A DNA stretch of 5,090 nt from Desulfobacterales bacterium (GTDB lineage: Bacteria; Desulfobacterota; Desulfobacteria; Desulfobacterales; Desulfosalsimonadaceae), in contig JAGYOT010000178.1 of the NCBI GenBank assembly GCA_018399455.1, positions 1 through 5,090 of the forward strand, read 5' to 3'. This document shows positions 1 through 5,090 of this stretch, piece by piece; positions within the stretch are counted from its first letter, which is position 1; every line of letters starts with the position of its first letter. The notes below the pieces were generated by a model. It had not been told where the DNA came from. It did not search any database and was given only the letters and a program-made list of their open reading frames with translations. Both the position numbers and the translations under genes were made by a program.

Positions 1-1386
1 CTCATGCATTTCCTCGCCGGCCTTCAGGACGACGGCCGCATGGATTTTTTCACCCCATTTTTCATCCGGCAGCCCGAAAACAGCACATTCCTGAATTTTG
101 GCGTGCTCGATTAAGGCATCTTCGACTTCTTTTGCAAAAACATTTTCCCCGCCCGTCTTGATCATTTCTTTTGATCGGTCGACGAAATAAATGAATCCCC
201 GGTCGTCGCTTTTTACCACATCGCCGGTATGCAGCCATCCATTCACAAAGGTCTTCCTGCTCTCATCATCCTGTTTGTAATATCCTGAAATTACGGAAGG
301 GCCTTTAAGATGGAGCTCTCCCGGCTCGCCCGGCCGGGCATCACTGCCATCCTCTCTGGCGATACGGTAATCGAGGACTGGATTGACGGTGCCGATCGAT
401 CCTTCTTTTTCAAAAATCAGAGAGGCGTCCAGAACAGTGGCATTGCCGCCGCTTGATTCTGTCAGCCCATAGGTATAATAGATCCCCGCATTCGGGAAAT
501 GCTTCCGCACCGCCTGTTTCAATTGTGCTGGAAAGGTTGCCGCGGCGGTTCCAAAAACCCTCACATGATCCATGTTAAACGCCATTGCCTCGGGGACGGC
601 GGCGATCCAGGAAAACAGGAAAGGAGGAACCACCAATACAACGGTAGCTTTTTCCTCATGGATGCTTTTCATGAACTGAACCGGATCGAAGGCCGGCATT
701 AACACGACCCGGGCGCCTGCAGCGAATAATGAATTCAGACAATTGTTGATAATGACGTGATATAATGGGAGCACCTGAACTCCCGTATCCGACTCGTTTA
801 AATTCAACGCATTGACCGTTGAATAAATCGCCCAAAGCGCATTGGCATGGGTAAGCATGGCAATTTTGCTTACCCCGGTTGTTCCGCCCGTGCAGAGAAA
901 TATATAAAAATCGTTGAAGTCCACATCCACCTGAGGCTCTATGTCCTTTCCCCGGGACAGCAAGGTTTCATATTCCATTGCATAATCCGAAACCTCTCCC
1001 CCGACCTGAATGTAGGTCTTCACATTTGGAAGTCCGGCCCGGATTTGCTTTACCACGGATGCAAAATCATCACTGAAGACAACGGCCTTTGCGTCCGAAA
1101 GATCAATCAGATACTCTATGTCCTGGGGCAGCAGGCGGGATAAAACAGGAAAATAAACCAAACCGGTTTTTGCCAGGGCGTAATTGACCTCAATGCAGGC
1201 CGGGTGGTTTTCAGAAAGCAGGGCGACTTTGTCCCCCTTTTGCAGGCCTAAAGACAAAAAGGCGTCAGCCAGACGATTCACCCTTGAATTTAACCGGGAC
1301 CAGCTGTATCGCTCCTCCCCGAAAACAAGCGCTTCCTTGTCAGGAAACTGTATGGCATTTCTTGAAATAATATTTCCGATGCCCAT
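1..1386 (-). CDS. Acyl-CoA ligase (AMP-forming), ANL superfamily, C-terminus cut off by window edge
   Basis: This class I adenylate-forming enzyme would activate a carboxylic acid with ATP to an acyl-AMP and transfer it to CoA in the cytoplasm. The frame is open for 462 residues from ATG at 1386 to the window edge. Motifs in order: phosphate-binding loop A3 CTGGTTGVSK at residues 165-174 (Cys-Thr-Gly-Gly replaces the usual Thr-Ser-Gly-Ser/Thr start); A4 PLYH with His210; A5 YGLTES at 306-311; A7 TGD at 387-389, whose Asp binds the AMP ribose; A8 hinge DRSKEMIKTGGENV at 403-416. The A10 segment with the catalytic Lys should lie in the roughly 50 missing residues, since relatives are about 510-520 long. 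ATG at 1386 is chosen because AAGGGGGG lies 7 nt upstream; an in-frame ATG at 1404 would add six residues. It is the last visible gene of the block, 168 nt after the beta subunit. The family is certain; the acid substrate is not readable. Confidence 0.93.
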   Translation of the reverse strand, partial: MGIGNIISRNAIQFPDKEALVFGEERYSWSRLNSRVNRLADAFLSLGLQKGDKVALLSENHPACIEVNYALAKTGLVYFPVLSRLLPQDIEYLIDLSDAKAVVFSDDFASVVKQIRAGLPNVKTYIQVGGEVSDYAMEYETLLSRGKDIEPQVDVDFNDFYIFLCTGGTTGVSKIAMLTHANALWAIYSTVNALNLNESDTGVQVLPLYHVIINNCLNSLFAAGARVVLMPAFDPVQFMKSIHEEKATVVLVVPPFLFSWIAAVPEAMAFNMDHVRVFGTAAATFPAQLKQAVRKHFPNAGIYYTYGLTESSGGNATVLDASLIFEKEGSIGTVNPVLDYRIAREDGSDARPGEPGELHLKGPSVISGYYKQDDESRKTFVNGWLHTGDVVKSDDRGFIYFVDRSKEMIKTGGENVFAKEVEDALIEHAKIQECAVFGLPDEKWGEKIHAAVVLKAGEEMHE

Positions 1387-1393
1387 ATGAATT

Positions 1394-1401
1394 CCCCCCT
1401 T
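1394..1401 (-). promoter_or_regulatory. Ribosome binding site of the distal acyl-CoA ligase
   Basis: On the minus strand this reads AAGGGGGG, followed by 7 nt and the ATG at 1386. The spacing fits a Shine-Dalgarno site and favours that ATG over the in-frame ATG at 1404, which overlaps the upstream side of this purine tract and has only an A-run before it. Confidence 0.6.
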
Positions 1402-1514
1402 CATTTTTTCATCGACATGTTATATGGCCGTTCTGTTATCGAACTTTTCTAACTATTTGAAAGCAGAACATTTCGTAAGTCCGAGAAAAAAACGCAATGT
1501 ATGGAAAAGGCAAG

Positions 1515-1550
1515 CCGAACCGTTTATGCGGTCTGTGATAACGCGTTCGG
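1515..1550 (-). repeat. Inverted repeat just after the beta-subunit stop, possible stem-loop
   Basis: The arms CCGAAC (1515-1520) and GTTCGG (1545-1550) are perfect 6-bp complements. An inner GCG/CGC pair (1528-1530 with 1542-1544) could extend the stem across a one-sided bulge. It begins 4 nt after the TGA of the beta subunit. Downstream on the transcript the sequence is CTTGCCTTTTCC, so there is no clean U-tract directly after the stem. It might be a weak terminator or an RNA-stabilising hairpin between the beta subunit and the distal ligase, or it may be chance. Confidence 0.25.
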
Positions 1551-1554
1551 TGGC

Positions 1555-2331
1555 TCATCTAAGCAAGCCTTCTCTGTCGATCCGATTTCGCAAAATTTCT
1601 AATTCTGCAGATGTCGGCGGCCTTGTCTCCCCGATCTCTTCAGGTATATCAATCTTGAAGCCCGTGTTATTGATAACCTGATTTAAGCCCACACCGGGGT
1701 GCAGGGAGCCGAGCCGCATTTTTCTTGTCGTTGGTGAAAAATCAAAAACGCACAGCGGCGTGATACAGTATTTGGGGCCTGCTCCTGGCAAGCCAAGTTT
1801 TTGTCTGAGTCCCGGCGTTCCATCACCGAATCCCATTGCACTGATTTTGTCGCATTTTTCGACAAAAAGCCTGGGACTATGATGCTCTGTGACGATATAA
1901 TATCTCCGGGCAAGGGTAGCCAGCGTCGCGGTGCCAATACTTCCCGGACCCCGGAATTTAAAACCCTTCTGTTTGTCACCGATCCCGATGAGGTTGGTAT
2001 TTCCGTAAACATCGATCTGAATTCCGCTGACAAAAAATACATCCAGTTTATGGATGCTGAGGAGATCGAGAGGAAAAAAGCTCGCTGATTCAGCCCACTG
2101 GACGGGCCAGAAGTCTGAAAAATAGCGCAGCGACATCACGTGATCTACGCCTTGCAGGTTTACGTTGAACGCACCCATTCCCACCTTCATGTTTGGCCCA
2201 TGGGCCAAGTGAGCCAGCAGGACAGCAGCACGGGGAATTGGAAAATTAGCTCCAACGGCCGCATATTCACGATCGGCGAGATCTCGGGAAAGCCAGCAGG
2301 CCATGAGTTCTTTGGTGCTGTAGGGAACCAT
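1555..2331 (-). CDS. CoA-transferase-superfamily beta subunit, IpdB/GctB-like, catalytic Glu absent
   Basis: This 258-residue protein is the usual length for a GctB/IpdB-type subunit (COG2057). It should form a heteromer with the alpha subunit encoded just upstream. Visible motifs are a glycine loop AVGANFP (25-31), GIQIDVYGN (103-111), RGPGSIG (127-133), VFDF (195-198), SLHPGV (209-214) and a C-terminal PPTSAEL (238-244). The N-terminal YSTKEL resembles the GctB start, which supports the ATG at 2331. In GctB the catalytic Glu54 follows a Pro-Asp and four hydrophobic or small residues. Here the matching stretch GPNMKVGMGAF (45-55) puts Gly53 at that position and contains no acidic residue. 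VFDF and SLHPGV match my recollection of IpdB better than GctB. I infer a ring-opening hydrolase subunit rather than a transferase. General annotation could still say 'CoA-transferase subunit B'. No good Shine-Dalgarno site precedes it, so translation is probably coupled to the alpha gene 15 nt upstream. Confidence 0.9.
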   Translation of the reverse strand: MVPYSTKELMACWLSRDLADREYAAVGANFPIPRAAVLLAHLAHGPNMKVGMGAFNVNLQGVDHVMSLRYFSDFWPVQWAESASFFPLDLLSIHKLDVFFVSGIQIDVYGNTNLIGIGDKQKGFKFRGPGSIGTATLATLARRYYIVTEHHSPRLFVEKCDKISAMGFGDGTPGLRQKLGLPGAGPKYCITPLCVFDFSPTTRKMRLGSLHPGVGLNQVINNTGFKIDIPEEIGETRPPTSAELEILRNRIDREGLLR

Positions 2332-2346
2332 CGGAAAAATCCGGTA

Positions 2347-3234
2347 TTAAAATTCATTCAAAGAAAAAAGCTTTTTAACGCCAATCTGCTCAAGGTAGTC
2401 CATGTGGTCTTCAGGAGTGTCGATGAACTGATTTCGATATACTTTCCAGGCTGAATCGTCTCCCTTTGTGGCCAGGTTGGCTGCATTGGCGTATCCTTTC
2501 AGATGCTCATCATCTTCGATATACTCCCCGTGGCAGGAATAGGGGTGTGCGCCAAACGGGCTTCGAACAATAAAATCTGCCGTGTAGAGCGTCTTGAACG
2601 GGTCCCGGCGGATATAGGCCGTTGGAACAACTTTTTCAACAGTGGTGATTGTTTTTTCAGCCGCTCTATGGATTAATCCATCCGCGAAAGTGTTGCCCGC
2701 ATACTGTACATTGCCATATGGATCAGCGCAGTAGGCGTGGGTTACCGCTACATCGATTTTCATCGCAGGCACGGCAAGCAGAGGATCATTATGAATCGGG
2801 TCCCTGAATTCTTTTAAATCCTTATTCAGGTGGGGCAGGTCAGTTCCCATACCGCCCCGGACCGGAAAGAAGGGAATGCCGGCGGCGGTTGCCTGAAGCA
2901 TGGCCATTAGAATTATTTCGTCACATTCCCATAGATCGATGGTTTGGTCCTCAGCTGCTTTTTTGAAAAAAGGCCCGATGGGAACTGTTGCCTCGGCGCC
3001 GACATAAGCTGTAGCCAACCGCTGAACGCAACCGCAGCCGATCAAAAGATCCACCTCGAGTGCCGAAGAGAGCCCCGCAACAACCCTTAAGCCTTTGATG
3101 CCTCGCTTGGCAATGCCGCGGATCAAGGCCATTGAATGCTGTGCCGTAATGAACCCGCCCAATGCAACGGTCATTCCATCCCTGATTTGAGCCAGGGCCG
3201 TTGCTTCATCTGTAATTACCGATTGTCTGTCCAT
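2347..3234 (-). CDS. CoA-transferase-superfamily alpha subunit, IpdA/GctA-like
   Basis: This is a 295-residue alpha subunit of the CoA-transferase family I fold (COG1788). The N-terminal signature DGMTVALGGF is at residues 19-28. The later GxP of the classical family signature is replaced by AQHS. The C-terminal GAHPYSCHGEY (228-238) and the tail HMDYLEQIGVKKL resemble GctA. The central segment reads E103-C-D105-E106, then LPF-like IPFFPVRGGMG with Arg126. From memory, IpdA of mycobacterial steroid degradation has the same E-x-D-E and Arg at this place, where GctA does not. IpdAB hydrolyses the last steroid ring of a beta-keto-acyl-CoA intermediate, so a C-C bond hydrolase role is inferred, with substrate unknown. 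The ATG at 3234 is preceded by the purine tract AGAGAAGAAG ending 5 nt upstream. The gene sits 72 nt after the proximal ligase and 15 nt before the beta subunit, in the same reading frame as the latter. Glutaconate CoA-transferase is the main alternative. Confidence 0.9.
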   Translation of the reverse strand: MDRQSVITDEATALAQIRDGMTVALGGFITAQHSMALIRGIAKRGIKGLRVVAGLSSALEVDLLIGCGCVQRLATAYVGAEATVPIGPFFKKAAEDQTIDLWECDEIILMAMLQATAAGIPFFPVRGGMGTDLPHLNKDLKEFRDPIHNDPLLAVPAMKIDVAVTHAYCADPYGNVQYAGNTFADGLIHRAAEKTITTVEKVVPTAYIRRDPFKTLYTADFIVRSPFGAHPYSCHGEYIEDDEHLKGYANAANLATKGDDSAWKVYRNQFIDTPEDHMDYLEQIGVKKLFSLNEF

Positions 3235-3239
3235 CCCGG

Positions 3240-3249
3240 CTTCTTCTCT
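3240..3249 (-). promoter_or_regulatory. Ribosome binding site of the alpha subunit
   Basis: The minus strand reads AGAGAAGAAG, ending 5 nt before the ATG at 3234. It is a purine-rich but imperfect Shine-Dalgarno tract. No closer match to AGGAGG is present in the 72-nt gap, and the tract supports the chosen start. Confidence 0.4.
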
Positions 3250-3306
3250 GGATTTATCTGTTTTTCTTGGGTTTTTATCTGGTTGAACTTTAACATTTTG
3301 AAAAAA

Positions 3307-4980
3307 TTATTTATTTGTTCTCAAACGCTCGATTGCTTGTTTTTCCAAATCGTCCAGTTGGATCTTACCGACGGCGCTCATGGGCCAGGGTCCTTCCCAT
3401 TTCAAAAAATCCTTGGGAATTTCATATTCAGCCAGCTTTCCCTTACATTCCGTCCGTAATTCAGCGGTTGATCTCAATTGCCGCCCCTCCCTCATGCGAA
3501 CCCAGGAAACCACTTTTTTACCCCAGTATGGGTCGGGCACTCCGATTGTCTGGACATCTTCAAATTCTTCTCCAAACAGTTCCATAAGCAATGTGGATAC
3601 ATATGTGGTTGATACATTCTCACCGCCTGATTTGATCACTCCGCCAAGGCGCCCCAAAAACCGAATGTAGCCGTTATCAAATGTTCCGAAATCGCCTCCA
3701 TGAAAAAAGCCGTCTGCATCCATGCCCTGGCTAAACGCTTCGTCCTGTTTATAGTAGCCGCAGCACATAAAAGGGCTTCTGTAACATATTTCCCCCTGTT
3801 CCCAGGGCGGCAGGCGTTCGCCTGTATTGATATCCTTGATTATCACTTCAACACCGGGAAGAGGTCGCCCATTGCAGTTTTTTTTGAGGTCATGGACCAT
3901 GCAGTCAGATTCCATAATTGCCAGCAGTCCGCCGGCTTCACTTTGAGCGTACAAACCGGCAAAATGGGCATTCTCCTTAACCGCCATTTCATTAACCAGC
4001 AAATCATAAGTCTTGGGTGATATGGCCACCAGACATTTGGACAGTCTAAATTTCAGCCCCTTGCTTTTCCGCACCATGTCGAGTGCCTGGTAGTGTGCAT
4101 CAAAGCCTGTGGTTCCCGTAATATCGTGTTTATCGATGAGTTCCATGGCCAGATGAGGATCAAAACTCGGCATAATATATAATGTGCTTCCCGAATAGGC
4201 GACCGCCAAGTTTAGCGCTCCCATACCACTATTGTGAAAAAACGGCGCCAGATTAATATAGGTGTCATCTTCCATGTAGTTGACAAATTTTACGTAGAAA
4301 TGAGCGGTTGCCAGCGGCGAACGGTGATTCCACAAAACTGATTTGGACAGGCCGGTGCTCCCCGATGTCTGACATATAAATTGAATGTCGGTTGGCTTTG
4401 AGTCGGCAACCAGTTTTTCAATATGGGCTCTATCATACGATTGTCCCGCCGTGGCCCATGCAGTAAAGTCAATAAACCCTTCGTACTGTTGCCCTGATGG
4501 GCTCAAAGACACGAGATGGCGCAATGCAGGCAGGTTTTCCGACTGAACCGACCCATCATCATGCACCTGGAGGTCGCCGATGCATTTTCTGAGGAGGTCG
4601 ATGAAATTCTTCTCCCCTAATTGGTCGATCGTCACAATCACCTTGGGGTCGTTTCGCCGCAAAATCCCGGAGAATTCAATTTCACCCCACAACAGGTTCA
4701 GTGGGTTGATGACGGCCCCGACCTGCAGAGCTGCAAAGTATATATAAGCAAATTCAGGTGTTGCCAGTGGTATTGTCGATACCCGATCCCCCGGCTTTAC
4801 GCCCAGGTTCAGCAGTGCCTGTGAAATGAAATTGACGTTTGTTAAAAGCTCCTTATAAGAAATCTCCTTTTCCCGGTAGACGAGAGCAGTTTTGGCAGGC
4901 CTGTCTCTGCACGTTTCAGCAAGTAGCTGCTGGACTGTGGCGGTGTACCATTGGTTTGTCGCCATTCTTTGCTTAAGCAT
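3307..4980 (-). CDS. Acyl-CoA ligase (AMP-forming), ANL superfamily, complete
   Basis: This complete 557-residue cytoplasmic acid:CoA ligase forms an acyl-AMP and then an acyl-CoA. Motifs in order: A3 phosphate loop TSGSTGLSK (205-213); A4 APFFHNSG with His249; A5 YAQSE (344-348), where relatives have YGxTE; A7 GGD (428-430) in place of TGD, keeping the ribose-binding Asp; A8 GRLGGVIKSGGENV (443-456), keeping the Arg but with Gly-Gly where the hinge Lys/Asp pair usually lies; A10 MSAVGKIQ with the expected catalytic Lys539. All core elements are present, so it is probably active, although the hinge is unusual. The ATG at 4980 is chosen because GAGGAG lies 9 nt upstream; the internal Met at residue 6 lacks such a site. 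It is the first gene of the visible block and is clearly a different subfamily from the distal ligase. An acid substrate feeding the downstream IpdAB/GctAB-like enzyme is inferred; its identity cannot be read. Confidence 0.94.
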   Translation of the reverse strand: MLKQRMATNQWYTATVQQLLAETCRDRPAKTALVYREKEISYKELLTNVNFISQALLNLGVKPGDRVSTIPLATPEFAYIYFAALQVGAVINPLNLLWGEIEFSGILRRNDPKVIVTIDQLGEKNFIDLLRKCIGDLQVHDDGSVQSENLPALRHLVSLSPSGQQYEGFIDFTAWATAGQSYDRAHIEKLVADSKPTDIQFICQTSGSTGLSKSVLWNHRSPLATAHFYVKFVNYMEDDTYINLAPFFHNSGMGALNLAVAYSGSTLYIMPSFDPHLAMELIDKHDITGTTGFDAHYQALDMVRKSKGLKFRLSKCLVAISPKTYDLLVNEMAVKENAHFAGLYAQSEAGGLLAIMESDCMVHDLKKNCNGRPLPGVEVIIKDINTGERLPPWEQGEICYRSPFMCCGYYKQDEAFSQGMDADGFFHGGDFGTFDNGYIRFLGRLGGVIKSGGENVSTTYVSTLLMELFGEEFEDVQTIGVPDPYWGKKVVSWVRMREGRQLRSTAELRTECKGKLAEYEIPKDFLKWEGPWPMSAVGKIQLDDLEKQAIERLRTNK

Positions 4981-4989
4981 GGGTCAAGT

Positions 4990-4995
4990 CTCCTC
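4990..4995 (-). promoter_or_regulatory. Ribosome binding site of the proximal acyl-CoA ligase
   Basis: The minus strand reads GAGGAG, followed by 9 nt and the ATG at 4980. This is a strong Shine-Dalgarno match and fixes the start of the complete ligase. Confidence 0.7.
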
Positions 4996-5090
4996 ACGGT
5001 GAAGGTTACGGCCGACTTATCTTTGAAGGGGGGTGCCCTTTGTACGATTCCTTCATGGTCAGACACCCGCCCGGTTTCCGCCTCCACCAG

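Noticed and set aside
847..1143. Plus-strand 98-codon open frame inside the distal ligase
   Set aside because: It lies fully antisense to a gene with clear ANL motifs, and its translation shows no recognisable domain.
1419..1425. A -10-like ATATAAC on the minus strand before the distal ligase
   Set aside because: No acceptable -35 hexamer lies 16-18 bp upstream, so a promoter is not supported.
1683..2042. Minus-strand 119-codon frame inside the beta gene
   Set aside because: It overlaps the beta subunit in another frame, and the beta frame carries the family motifs.
2364..2376. Palindrome AAAAAGCTTTTT near the alpha C-terminus
   Set aside because: It has no loop, lies inside coding sequence (KKLF codons), and is explained by the A/T-rich codons there.
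2140..2454. Plus-strand 104-codon open frame across the alpha/beta junction
   Set aside because: It is antisense to two well-supported genes and its product is not protein-like in any family I know; treated as a shadow frame.
5026..5040. Short hairpin AAGGG-GGGTG-CCCTT upstream of the proximal ligase, as a terminator or operator
   Set aside because: The stem is only 5 bp with no T-tract on either side, and it sits in a G-rich run where such pairing is easy by chance.
4842..5087. Minus-strand 81-codon frame overlapping the start of the proximal ligase, possibly the end of an upstream gene
   Set aside because: It would overlap the ligase by 139 bases and shows no family motif. Another frame stops near 5009, so an upstream gene could end there, but nothing supports a call.

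Overview
The window is a single co-directional block of metabolic genes, all read from the minus strand, so transcription runs from the right edge to the left. In transcription order it holds: a complete class I adenylate-forming acyl-CoA ligase (4980-3307); the alpha (3234-2347) and beta (2331-1555) subunits of a CoA-transferase-superfamily enzyme; and a second, different acyl-CoA ligase (1386 to beyond position 1) whose C-terminal end is cut off by the window. The gaps are 72, 15 and 168 bases. No RNA gene, mobile element, CRISPR array, transporter or regulator is visible.

The logic looks catabolic. A ligase would activate a carboxylic acid to its CoA thioester. The alpha/beta pair would then act on a CoA thioester, and the second ligase would activate another acid, either a different substrate or a later intermediate. 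The pair is GctAB-like in overall architecture (glutaconate CoA-transferase). However, the beta subunit has Gly where GctB has its catalytic Glu54. The alpha subunit carries an E-x-D-E motif and a following Arg that, from memory, match IpdA, the alpha subunit of the steroid ring-opening hydrolase IpdAB, better than GctA. The best reading is therefore an IpdAB-like C-C hydrolase (retro-Claisen ring opening of a cyclic beta-keto acyl-CoA) rather than a true CoA transferase. The substrate cannot be read from the sequence.

The organism cannot be fixed from these genes. Intermediate base composition, purine-rich ribosome binding sites, and CoA ligases packed with GctAB/IpdAB-type genes would fit a metabolically versatile proteobacterium or a Desulfobacterota (former Deltaproteobacteria) degrader of alicyclic, aromatic or steroid-like acids. 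This is a low-confidence inference.

Gene-free stretches are all short. The right edge (4981-5090) holds the ribosome binding site of the first ligase and otherwise nothing identifiable. The 168-base gap at 1387-1554 holds a possible stem-loop and the ribosome binding site of the second ligase.
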